NCBI GenBank assembly: GCA_902560505.1
Contig: CACELY010000010.1
Span: 1-38,226 of the forward strand
Origin: an uncultured Alphaproteobacteria bacterium
GTDB lineage: Bacteria > Pseudomonadota > Alphaproteobacteria > Rhodobacterales > Rhodobacteraceae
DNA: 38,226 bases
Direction of reading: 5' to 3'
In this document: positions 19,627 to 28,694 of the stretch, in pieces
How the letters are laid out: every line of letters starts with the position of its first letter
Numbering within the stretch: the first letter of the stretch is position 1
Position numbers and translations under genes: made by a program
The notes under the pieces: model-generated
The model's database searches: none
What the model saw: only the letters and a program-made list of their open reading frames with translations
What the model was told of the DNA's origin: nothing

Positions 19627-19869
19627 TTAATCTTTAGTATTTATTTCTATTAATTTTTGGTCTTCATCGACCATTTCGCCTTCAACTACAAAAATAGAGA
19701 CAACCGAGCCAGAAACATTTGAAACAACGGGGATTTCCATTTTCATAGATTCAATAACTATCACGTCTTGACCAGATTCAACAACATCCCCAACTTTACA
19801 ATTAATTTTCCAAATCGATCCTGATATTTCTGACGAAAGAATAGCTCTTCCCATTGTGTTTCCCCTCAA
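19627..19869 (-). CDS. Stand-alone biotinyl/lipoyl-domain carrier protein (BCCP-like, 80 aa or shorter)
   Basis: VIVIESMKMEIPVVSNVSGSV: canonical biotin attachment motif MKM; ends 14 bp before the soeA start. Confidence 0.85.
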   Translation of the reverse strand: MRGNTMGRAILSSEISGSIWKINCKVGDVVESGQDVIVIESMKMEIPVVSNVSGSVVSIFVVEGEMVDEDQKLIEINTKD

Positions 19870-19955
19870 TAACTGAATTACAACCTAACGTAATTAAAAA
19901 ATATTTAAAAGATTTAAAAAAAGTATTAACATAAAAATTGTATTGGGAGAGTCAA

Positions 19956-21254
19956 ATGCAGGCACCTTCTTTTAAAAATAAAATAAATCCTGGCAAGGCC
20001 CCAGAAAAAATCAATGTTTTTTCTGAACCGACAGAACTAGCTCTAAAAGAATGGAATAATAAAGGCTTACAATTGCCGGACGTATCTATAATTAATTCAT
20101 ATAGAAAAGAACAAGTCGTAACGCAATTAAAGAAGAACAGAGTCGATGCCATTTTGCTTTTTGACCCATTAAATATTAGGTACGCAACTGGCACATCAAA
20201 TATGCTTTTGTGGAATACACATAACCCTTTTAGATCCTGCTTAATTTTTGATGACGGCCACTGTATTCTTTGGGATTACCAAGAAAGCACGCATTATTTA
20301 GAATCCAATTATCTGTACGTCGATGAAGTTAGAACTGGCGCATCTATGTTTTATTTTGCAAAAGGAGATAATGTGAAGTCTGCCGCTGAAGATTTTTCTC
20401 ATCAAGTAAGTCAATTCTTCGAAAAAAAAAGAAAAAACAATAAGAAATTGGCGATAGATAAAATAATGCTCGATGGGTTTAAAAGTCTAGAAAGTAGAGA
20501 CTTTAAAATCGAAAATGGAGAAAAAATAATGGAGCATGCGCGATCTATAAAATCTGCCGAAGAGATAAAAGCTATGAGATGCTCTATTTCGGCATGTGAA
20601 ACCTCAATACATGTTATGGAGAAAGAAACAAAGCCAGGTATGACTGAAAATGATATCTGGTCAATTCTTCATTCGGAAAACATTAAAAGAGGTGGAGAGT
20701 GGATTGAAACTCGATTACTCTCGTCCGGTACCAAAACAAACCCCTGGTTTCAGGAATGTGGCTCTAGAATACTTCAGAATAATGAAATAGTGGCTTTTGA
20801 TACTGATCTAGTTGGTTGTTACTCGATTTGCACTGATATTTCTAGAACATGGTGGATAGGAGACCAAGAGCCAACAAAGGAAATGAAACAAGATTATCAA
20901 ATAGCATTGGAACATATCCAAAAGAATGCTGAACTTGTTGCTCCTGGTGTTCACTTTAAAGATTTAACCTTTAAAGGACATCAACTTGATGATATGTATA
21001 AAAAACAACAATACAGTTGCAGGTTTCACGGTGTTGGGCTATGCGACGAGTTTCCTCTGATAACATATCCAGAGGACTATGAAGAGGGTGCATTTGACTA
21101 TGTCCTTCAGCCAGGAATGACGTTATGTGTAGAGGCATTAATCAGCCGTGAAAACGGCGAATTTTCAATTAAGCTTGAAGATCAATTACTTGTGACAGAT
21201 AGTGGATTTGAAAATCTTACCTCTTATCCATTCGACGAAAAGTTTCTAAATTAA
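19956..21254 (+). CDS. dddP: DMSP lyase DddP (M24 metallopeptidase fold)
   Basis: LLFDPLNIRYATGTSNMLLWNTHNPFRSC, ENDIWSILHSENIKRGGEWIETRLLSSGTKTNPWFQECGSRI, FDTDLVGCYSICTDISRTWWIG, RFHGVGLCDEFPL, VEALIS, IKLEDQLLVT: DddP-characteristic. ATG at 19956 preceded by GGGAGAG; ORF track start 19938 is a TTG. Confidence 0.85.
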   Translation: MQAPSFKNKINPGKAPEKINVFSEPTELALKEWNNKGLQLPDVSIINSYRKEQVVTQLKKNRVDAILLFDPLNIRYATGTSNMLLWNTHNPFRSCLIFDDGHCILWDYQESTHYLESNYLYVDEVRTGASMFYFAKGDNVKSAAEDFSHQVSQFFEKKRKNNKKLAIDKIMLDGFKSLESRDFKIENGEKIMEHARSIKSAEEIKAMRCSISACETSIHVMEKETKPGMTENDIWSILHSENIKRGGEWIETRLLSSGTKTNPWFQECGSRILQNNEIVAFDTDLVGCYSICTDISRTWWIGDQEPTKEMKQDYQIALEHIQKNAELVAPGVHFKDLTFKGHQLDDMYKKQQYSCRFHGVGLCDEFPLITYPEDYEEGAFDYVLQPGMTLCVEALISRENGEFSIKLEDQLLVTDSGFENLTSYPFDEKFLN

Positions 21255-21260
21255 TCCTCT

Positions 21261-22346
21261 TTAAATTTTACCTTCTGTTAAAAACACAAGAGCAAACGAA
21301 TCCTCATTTATCTCGAAAATTTGGTTTTCTGTGGCATATATCAAGGCTGCAATGCCTGCACCCCCGGAAGGGCTAGTTGTAATTCCAAAATCATTTATAA
21401 ATTTCAGTTTTTTCTCGACATAATCATCTTCTAAGTGCATGAAATAATTTGCTGTCTTTGAAAGCGAATAAAATGCAGACCAGGATGGCTCTTTGCAATC
21501 TAAACGCCCCATTGTTGACACTTGGCCTTCGGCAACACTTGGTTTTTCATTTTGTAAAGACACAAACAAGGTCTTTGCTTGACTAGGTTCAACAACAATT
21601 ATCTGGGCATCTTGCCTTAAAAACTTTCGAAGGGATAACGCAATGGCAGCCGCAAATCCACCAACTCCTGCCTGCAAGAAAACATGTGTTATTTGATTTA
21701 AATTATGTGATAATAGTTGCTTGCGAACCTCTTCACCTATAATCATGTAGCCTTCCATGACATCAACGCCCGACTGACAAGTTTCCCAAGTTGAGTCAGA
21801 TAATAAAACATAATTATTATTACGTGCATATTTTTCGGCCTCAATCATACTTGCCTCGTAGTTATCCCCTTTAAACTTGACATCTGCCCCTATGTTTTCA
21901 AGCTGATCTGCAAAAGCTTTGGGTACGTTTTTTGAAAGAAAAACAATCGCATTTGCACCAAATAATTTAGCTCCTACTGACATTGAAATACCATGGTTCC
22001 CGGCACTTGCTGTCACAAAAGTAACACCTCTCAACGTATTTCTTAAATTTTCTAATGAAATTTCGACTTTTGCGCCCAAGCGTGAATAGGCCATCTTTGC
22101 TATAGCATATGTTGCGCCTGTTGCTTTAAAGCTACCTAAGTTAAACCTGTTTCTTTCATCTTTTATAAGAACAGAGTTTAAACCTAAATTTTCTGCAAAT
22201 GTCTTTTGGTCATAGAAGTCTGTCGGCATGTACTCTGGACAGAAATCTAAAAGCTTCAACAAAATATCTGTACTGTCATTCAAATCTTTTACATTAGAGG
22301 GCTTCTTTAAACCAATAGGAAAAAAAGGATTAGATATATAGTTCAC
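21261..22346 (-). CDS. PLP-dependent fold-type II enzyme, diaminopropionate ammonia-lyase-like
   Basis: NLGSFKATGATYAIAKMA (PLP lysine), VTFVTASAGNHGISMSVGAKLFGANAIVFL, TMGRLDCKEPSWSAF, SPSGGAGIAAL. Confidence 0.7.
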   Translation of the reverse strand: MNYISNPFFPIGLKKPSNVKDLNDSTDILLKLLDFCPEYMPTDFYDQKTFAENLGLNSVLIKDERNRFNLGSFKATGATYAIAKMAYSRLGAKVEISLENLRNTLRGVTFVTASAGNHGISMSVGAKLFGANAIVFLSKNVPKAFADQLENIGADVKFKGDNYEASMIEAEKYARNNNYVLLSDSTWETCQSGVDVMEGYMIIGEEVRKQLLSHNLNQITHVFLQAGVGGFAAAIALSLRKFLRQDAQIIVVEPSQAKTLFVSLQNEKPSVAEGQVSTMGRLDCKEPSWSAFYSLSKTANYFMHLEDDYVEKKLKFINDFGITTSPSGGAGIAALIYATENQIFEINEDSFALVFLTEGKI

Positions 22347-23131
22347 TTATTATTCTCTAAAAACTGCAAAAATATAGAGCCCACTTCATTTGGCTGCTCA
22401 ACACATGGCAGGTGTCCAGCCTTTTTTATTACTTTAAAAATACTACCTCTAATTAAACTCGCAGCATTTTGAACAAGATTAATCGGAGTAGAGCCGTCTT
22501 CCTCCCCTACTAGCACTAAAGTAGGCATATTAATTGTTTTTGCCTGTTCAGTTAGATCACAGCGGGCAATAGCTTCACAACATCCAATATAACCAGATTT
22601 TGTTGTCCTTGTGAGCATTGATCTCCACATTTGTAATTCATCAGCACTATATTTTAAAAAATAAGTAGAAAACCATCGCGCCAAAATATCATCTGAAATT
22701 GCTTCTATCCCTCCTTCTTTGACACGCTTTATTCTTTCGGTCCACATCTCGTTTGAACCAATTTTTGGTGCTGTATCACATAAGATTAATTTATTACAAA
22801 TTTTTGGTCTTTGCTTAATCAATTCGAGGGCAATCAAGCCCCCTATTGATAGTCCTACCAGACAAATATTTTTAAGATTTAGATAATCAACTAAATTACT
22901 CACATCTTTTGCAAGGCTCTCAATAGAAATGTCGTTTTTAAAATTCGTTGACAATCCATGACCTCTTTTATCTATTCTGACAGTTCTAAAACGTTCTCCT
23001 AAAACATATAATAGTTTATCCCATACCCGAAAATCAGTTCCTAAAGAATTTAGAAAAACAATTGCAAAATCATCCTTGGGACCCCTGTCATCGAAATGAA
23101 TATTTTCTAATCCTGATTTTAAACTTTGCAC
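22343..23131 (-). CDS. Alpha/beta hydrolase, 3-oxoadipate enol-lactonase (PcaD)-like
   Basis: IVFLNSLGTDFRVWDKLLYVLGERFRTVRIDKRGHGLS; nucleophile elbow GLSIGG; ends in ATGA overlap with downstream gene. Confidence 0.75.
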   Translation of the reverse strand: MQSLKSGLENIHFDDRGPKDDFAIVFLNSLGTDFRVWDKLLYVLGERFRTVRIDKRGHGLSTNFKNDISIESLAKDVSNLVDYLNLKNICLVGLSIGGLIALELIKQRPKICNKLILCDTAPKIGSNEMWTERIKRVKEGGIEAISDDILARWFSTYFLKYSADELQMWRSMLTRTTKSGYIGCCEAIARCDLTEQAKTINMPTLVLVGEEDGSTPINLVQNAASLIRGSIFKVIKKAGHLPCVEQPNEVGSIFLQFLENNK

Positions 23132-23226
23132 CTTTATTAAATTCTCCTATAAATTAAGTACATATTAGAATATTAAATTTAAATTTTTTAATCAATTTTA
23201 TATTCCTCAAGAAAAAGGATATCGAT

Positions 23227-25002
23227 ATGACTAAGATGACCACTGAAGAAGCCTTTGTAAAAGTATTACAAAAACACGGAATCGCTCATGCATTTGGAAT
23301 TATTGGCTCTGCTATGATGCCAATTTCCGATTTATTTCCTTCAGCTGGCATTCAATTTTGGGACGCTGCTCATGAAGGTAACGCTGGAATGATGGCTGAT
23401 GGTTACACAAGAGCAACCGGAGAAATGTCTATGATGGTAGCTCAAAACGGACCAGGTATCACAAACTTTGTTACTCCGGTAAAGACAGCTTATTGGAACC
23501 ACACCCCACTTCTTTTGGTAACTCCTCAGGCTGCTAATAAAACAATAGGGCAAGGAGGTTTTCAAGAAGTTGAGCAAATGGCACTATTCAAAGACATGGT
23601 GGCATATCAAGAAGAAGTAAGAGATCCTCAAAGAATAGCTGAGACGTTGAATAGAGTTATATCTAGAGCAAAAAAGGCATCTGCTCCCGCCCAAATAAAT
23701 ATCCCTAGGGATTTTTGGAACAAGGAAGTTGATATAGATATTCCGGAGTTAATTGAATTTGAATTACCTGATGGAGGCGAGGACACTATAAAAACAGCTG
23801 CTAACCTGCTAATTAATGCAAATTTTCCTGTAATACTTAATGGAGCTGGAGTGGTATTAAGCGATGCAATAAATGACACTATACAATTAGCAGAAAGGTT
23901 ACACGCACCGGTATGTACCGGTTACCAACATAATGATGCTTTTCCAGGCTCACATCCGTTTCATTGTGGCCCTCTTGGATATAATGGATCGAAGGCTGCT
24001 ATGGAAATAATAAAGAAAGCTGATGTTGTTTTGGCAGTTGGAACGCGTCTTAACCCTTTTTCAACTTTACCTGGTTACGGCATCGACTATTGGCCAAAGA
24101 AAGCGAAAATAATCCAAATAGACTTAAATAGTGATCGTATAGGATTAACAAAAAAAGTGTCTTTGGGTATCGTTGGTGATGCAAAGAAGGTAGTCAAGAA
24201 AATTCTCAATTTTATGCCTGAAATAGCGATTGATGATAAAGTTAAAGAACGTACTGATTATATTTCGCAAACTAAGTCAAAGTGGGCTCAAGAGCTAAGT
24301 TCTTTAGATCACGAAGAGGACGACCCAGGAACAACTTGGAATGAGAGAGCAAGAAAGAGAGATCCCGAAAAAATGTCGCCTCGAATGGCTTGGAGAGCTA
24401 TTCAATCTGCATTGCCTAAAGATGCTATTATTTCATCAGACATAGGGAATAATTGTGCAATAGGTAATGCATATCCTACTTTTGAAAAAGGGAGAAAGTA
24501 TCTAGCTCCGGGTTTATTTGGGCCGTGCGGATATGGGTTGCCTTCAATCGTAGGCGCAAAAATTGGAGTGCCAACTGTTCCTGTAGTTGGATTTGCAGGG
24601 GATGGCGCATTCGGAATTTCGGTAAATGAAATGACTTCTATTGGTAGGTCTGAATGGCCAGCTATAACTATGATTATCTTTAGAAATTATCAATGGGGAG
24701 CTGAAAAAAGAAACACTACGCTTTGGTTTAAAGACAATTTTGTAGGCACGGAATTAGACACCAAGGTATCTTACGCAAAAATGGCAGATGCTTGTGGCTT
24801 CATTGGAACAACTGCTAACTCTATGGAAGAATTAACATCTATTTTAAAAGAAGCCATTAACCAACAAATGGAAAACAATAAAACTACATTCATTGAAGTG
24901 ATGCTAAATCAAGAACTTGGAGAACCTTTTAGAAGGGATGCTATGAAAGCCCCTGTTCCTGTTGCAGGAATATCAAAGGGCGATATGAAAGCAGTTGGCT
25001 AG
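23227..25002 (+). CDS. xsc: Sulfoacetaldehyde acetyltransferase
   Basis: MTTEEAFVKVLQKHGIAHAFGIIGSAMMPISDLFP, WDAAHEGNAGMMADGYTRATGEMSMMVAQNGPGITNFVTPVKTAYWNHTPLLLVTPQAANKTIGQGGFQEVEQMALFKDMV; ThDP-binding VGFAGDGAFGISVNEM; next to pta. Confidence 0.92.
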   Translation: MTKMTTEEAFVKVLQKHGIAHAFGIIGSAMMPISDLFPSAGIQFWDAAHEGNAGMMADGYTRATGEMSMMVAQNGPGITNFVTPVKTAYWNHTPLLLVTPQAANKTIGQGGFQEVEQMALFKDMVAYQEEVRDPQRIAETLNRVISRAKKASAPAQINIPRDFWNKEVDIDIPELIEFELPDGGEDTIKTAANLLINANFPVILNGAGVVLSDAINDTIQLAERLHAPVCTGYQHNDAFPGSHPFHCGPLGYNGSKAAMEIIKKADVVLAVGTRLNPFSTLPGYGIDYWPKKAKIIQIDLNSDRIGLTKKVSLGIVGDAKKVVKKILNFMPEIAIDDKVKERTDYISQTKSKWAQELSSLDHEEDDPGTTWNERARKRDPEKMSPRMAWRAIQSALPKDAIISSDIGNNCAIGNAYPTFEKGRKYLAPGLFGPCGYGLPSIVGAKIGVPTVPVVGFAGDGAFGISVNEMTSIGRSEWPAITMIIFRNYQWGAEKRNTTLWFKDNFVGTELDTKVSYAKMADACGFIGTTANSMEELTSILKEAINQQMENNKTTFIEVMLNQELGEPFRRDAMKAPVPVAGISKGDMKAVG

Positions 25003-25019
25003 TTAATAGGATTAGAAAA

Positions 25020-25973
25020 TTGAGCCCAAGCTCTTTCATATTAGATCAATCAAAAGTATTTGCTCCAAAAAGCTTGCTAACAATGGCAAAAAACAGGGCA
25101 AAAGTAGCTAAAGTAGCAATCGCATTTTCTCACAGCAAGTCCGCTATATCGGGGGCAAAACAAGCTTTCGATTTAAATTTGATTGAACCAATCTTTGTAG
25201 GCCCTAAAGATCAAATTGAAAAACAGGCTAGAGGTTTAAGCTGGGATATATCTTGTTTCAGAATAATAAATGAAACTGAAGAAGAAAAAGCTGGGGATAT
25301 CAGTGCCCTTTTGTGTGGGAACGGTGAAGCAGATATCCTTATGAAGGGGGATTTGCATTCAGATACTTTCATGAGATCTGTAATTGCGAAAAAAAATAAT
25401 CTAAGAACAAAAAACAAGATTGTTCACCAATTTTATATAACTAATGACGATATGAATACAGGAATTATGGTCTCAGATGCAGCAGTAAACATCAAACCTA
25501 GTGAGAAAACTCTAAAAACAGTGATTGAAACAATGGTTAAAAGTTTGAAAACACTGGGTATAAAAACCCCAAAAATTGCATTTTTATCTGCTAGTGAGAT
25601 TGTTATGGAAAATATGGAGTCAACTATAACTGCTCATAACTTGAAGGAATGGGCCACAGAAAATATTAAAGAAGCATTGTTTTCTGGCCCTCTAGCTCTT
25701 GACCTTATAATTAGTAGAGATGCTGCAATTAAAAAAGGATTGGGGAATGACCCTGTTGCGGGCCAATCGAATGGGATCGTAGTACCAGAAATTGTATCTG
25801 GTAATACTCTTTACAAGTCACTTGTATATTTTGCTGGAGGGTGCGCAGCAGGCATAGTTCTAGGAGCTAAAGTACCTGTTCTACTCACAAGTCGAGCAGA
25901 TCCACCGGAAGCAAGGCTTGCTTCTATAGCACTAGCCAGCATCTTGAGTGATGACAGGGCCCAACATGGCTAA
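25020..25973 (+). CDS. pta: Phosphate acetyltransferase (Pta/Ptb family)
   Basis: ADILMKGDLHSDTFMRSV, GPLALDLIISRDAAIKKGLGNDPVAGQSNGIVVPEIVSGN, TSRADPPEARLASIALA; 18 bp downstream of xsc. Confidence 0.85.
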   Translation: MSPSSFILDQSKVFAPKSLLTMAKNRAKVAKVAIAFSHSKSAISGAKQAFDLNLIEPIFVGPKDQIEKQARGLSWDISCFRIINETEEEKAGDISALLCGNGEADILMKGDLHSDTFMRSVIAKKNNLRTKNKIVHQFYITNDDMNTGIMVSDAAVNIKPSEKTLKTVIETMVKSLKTLGIKTPKIAFLSASEIVMENMESTITAHNLKEWATENIKEALFSGPLALDLIISRDAAIKKGLGNDPVAGQSNGIVVPEIVSGNTLYKSLVYFAGGCAAGIVLGAKVPVLLTSRADPPEARLASIALASILSDDRAQHG

Positions 25974-26845
25974 ACATTATGAATAGATAAACCAAGATCT
26001 TTAATCTCTTTTTCAAAATGCTTTCCGGAAATCACGGATCTCTTAGGTTGCCCAGTCAAATATTTGTTTGACACTTCTACAAGTCTTTCAACTGAACAAT
26101 TAATAACACGGCTCCTGAAAATTTTTCTTTTGGATTGGTCTATTCCTCTTATATTTTGATTAAAATCTGCTCTTGCCTCGCCAGCGGGTGAGCCGGGTTT
26201 GTCAATCGAAGAGATAACACCTAATATTCCTTCTTCCAATTTTTCTGAGTTTATAAATTTCAATGACCATTCAATAGATTCATTGAATGCGTTAAAAGTC
26301 TCCCTGCAGTTTGGATCTCGATATGAAAAAAATCTAAAAGAACGAGATGCCGAATCCTGCTGAGCACCTGAGCCGTAAGCTCCTCCCTTTTCCCTTATTG
26401 CAGAGTGAAGAAATCCATTTCGTAAAACAGCTCCTAAGACAGTAAGTATCGGTGCATCTGGATGATCATAACCGACGGTGGGGAATGCCTGAGCACAAAA
26501 ATTTACATCCGATCCAGTAATCCACGCAATTTCCTCAGATTGCAAGTCTACACCATTTAGAACGTCTAAGGTTTCTAAACCGGTTTTGGTTGTAGTTCCC
26601 TTATCAAAATTTTGATTACTTGCACTTATAACTACCTCTATTTTTGAAGCAGGATTAATGAAACTCTTTAACTTTGAAAATGACTCGAGCAACACTTCCA
26701 TTTTTATTTTTCCGTTTGAATCTCGTAGCGTTTTGAGATTATGTATAGACGACACGCCGCCGACATATTCTGACACAGCACCAAACTTTGAGATTTTCGC
26801 TCGCGAAGCTTTACTCCAGGGTTTAAGTCCTAGCAAATTTGTTTC
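25970..26845 (-). pseudogene. M16C-type (presequence protease-like) metallopeptidase, C-terminal remnant only
   Basis: AFPTVGYDHPDAPILTVLGAVLRNGFLHSAIREKGGAYGSGA and SSIDKPGSPAGEARADFNQNIRG are C-terminal M16C segments; the HxxEH-bearing N-terminal half is absent and the frame closes with a stop at 26846-26848. Confidence 0.75.
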
Positions 26846-26951
26846 TCATGAAATAGGACTCGATGAATTGGATGACTTTCTACTCAAATGCTGGAACCAT
26901 AAAAATAAAAATAAAATTTTCAAGCATATTAAGGGTTTAGTGAAATTATGA
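26846..26951 (+). pseudogene. Possible 3' tail of a truncated plus-strand gene
   Basis: Reads SHEIGLDELDDFLLKCWNHKNKNKIFKHIKGLVKL* and its TGA overlaps the next start codon as ATGA (26948-26951). Boundary at left is approximate. Confidence 0.4.
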
Positions 26952-27673
26952 AAATTGTCTTGATTTTACCTTGCTATAATGAAAGCGAAAATCTATTTAA
27001 AATTAAAAAGGAGTTGTCTGAATTAGAATATTTAATAAAAAATGTTAACTTCCAATTGATAATAGTAAATAATGGATCCACTGATAACTCCGAAGATATT
27101 TTAAAGAGTGAGGCTTTTTTAAATAGCTCTATAAGGTCAATAAACGTAAAACATAATATCGGCTATGGTCACGGAATTAAAGAGGGAATAAGAAATACCA
27201 AGGCTGATATTTATGCATGGGCTCATGGCGATTTGCAAACTCCATTACGAGATATTATTAATTGTTTATTTCTTTCCATAGAAAAAAAGTATTACATCGT
27301 TGCTGGAAAAAGACTTACGAGTGGTCTTCAAAAAGTTCAAAGTAAAATTTTTGATTCTATAACTTCGCTTTGCATGGGCTTTAAAGCTTATGATTTAAAT
27401 GCTCAGCCTAAAATATTTCCGATGGAATACAGAAATATTTTTCTTTCAGAAAACAGCCCTGACGATTTTGCAATGGATATGTATTATTTCAAAGTTTTTA
27501 ATTACTTAAATAAAGATATATTAAGAAAAGATGTATCATTTGAAGATCGATCTAGTGGAGAAGCAAAAGGAGGGGGCCAAGGATCATTGGTAAGTCGTTT
27601 TATTTTATTAATAAAAATGAGTAAGTCTGCACTAAAGATACGGAAGATGAAATTTGGAAATTATAAAACATAG
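26948..27673 (+). CDS. Glycosyltransferase family 2
   Basis: KIVLILPCYNESENLFKIKKEL, LIIVNNGSTDNSEDIL, NIGYGHGIKEGIRNTKADIYAWAHGDLQT. Confidence 0.88.
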   Translation: MKIVLILPCYNESENLFKIKKELSELEYLIKNVNFQLIIVNNGSTDNSEDILKSEAFLNSSIRSINVKHNIGYGHGIKEGIRNTKADIYAWAHGDLQTPLRDIINCLFLSIEKKYYIVAGKRLTSGLQKVQSKIFDSITSLCMGFKAYDLNAQPKIFPMEYRNIFLSENSPDDFAMDMYYFKVFNYLNKDILRKDVSFEDRSSGEAKGGGQGSLVSRFILLIKMSKSALKIRKMKFGNYKT

Positions 27674-28280
27674 GCAAAATTCAATACTTAATTTGAGTGG
27701 CAACCAATTTATCACAGGGGTTGAAATTGATGTAAGAACTTATAATGGAGACTTAGTTCTAAACCATGACCCATTCAAGAATGGTGTGAAACTCAAAGAT
27801 TGGATAAATCATTTCAACTTAGCATTGCTTATTGTAAATGTTAAGGAGGAAGGCTTGGAAGACCATATTATTAAAATTTTTAAAAAATCCGGTATTACTA
27901 ATTACTTTATTTTAGACGAAACGATCCCTTATATTATCAGGTACTGTAAACTGGGTTTTTCAAAATTCGCATTAAGAGTTTCATTATGGGAAGACTTAAG
28001 CTCTGCTATAAAAATTGTAGAGAGAATGGATTGTAAGCCAAACTGGATTTGGCTAGATACATTTAATGGTAATATCTCTTTAAGTTATGCAGATATAAAA
28101 AAATTGAAGGTTTTAAATTTAAAAATCTGTTTAGTATCCCCTGAGCTACATTCAGATTACAATCACAAAGTTCCCGACAAGAATTTTGTAAAACAGTTCG
28201 AAAATCTTGGTAGAGAAAATTTTGATGCAGTTTGCACCAAGCAAGAAACCTTTTGGTTTGAATTGAACAACAGTAAATAA
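27654..28280 (+). CDS. Glycerophosphodiester phosphodiesterase-like (GDPD/PI-PLC-like TIM barrel) protein
   Basis: KHRQNS, GVEIDVRTYNGDLVLNHDPF reproduce the HR...ExD...G..V..HD pattern of GDPD proteins; TTG start overlapping the GT2 gene. Confidence 0.65.
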   Translation: MEIIKHRQNSILNLSGNQFITGVEIDVRTYNGDLVLNHDPFKNGVKLKDWINHFNLALLIVNVKEEGLEDHIIKIFKKSGITNYFILDETIPYIIRYCKLGFSKFALRVSLWEDLSSAIKIVERMDCKPNWIWLDTFNGNISLSYADIKKLKVLNLKICLVSPELHSDYNHKVPDKNFVKQFENLGRENFDAVCTKQETFWFELNNSK

Positions 28281-28694
28281 TAGCTATATAAAATTTTATA
28301 AATATTATAAAAATTTAGGTCGATATGATTGGGATTTCTTATTTTTCAATCGCTAATCGCCTTATCATAATATTTTTTTAGTTTTTGTAACGCTTCTAAA
28401 GGTTTAAAAATTAAGTTAAGAGAGGGTAGGGAACATACCGCTTTTTTGCTTGTGAATGTTTAAAAGTTTCTACTGACATAAAAAAAATTATTTTGTATAT
28501 CGTTTGCAATGATTTTATTGAAATTAAATCATTATTGTAGGGAGAAAAGAGGGTATTTAAAATGATGCTTTATTTTATAAATAATTATAACACTGATTTA
28601 CTCTATTAGGCGCATAATATATATTATGTTATTTTTTTTCTTTAACAATTTATGGCAAAACCAAATAAAAACATATACTTACACAGTTAACTGT

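Noticed and set aside
19956-21254. Xaa-Pro aminopeptidase or creatinase (M24) assignment
   Set aside because: DddP-specific motifs span the whole protein, so generic M24 annotation is less likely.
22343-23131. Protocatechuate/beta-ketoadipate pathway from the PcaD-like gene
   Set aside because: No other pca gene is present in the window; only a family-level hydrolase call is supported.
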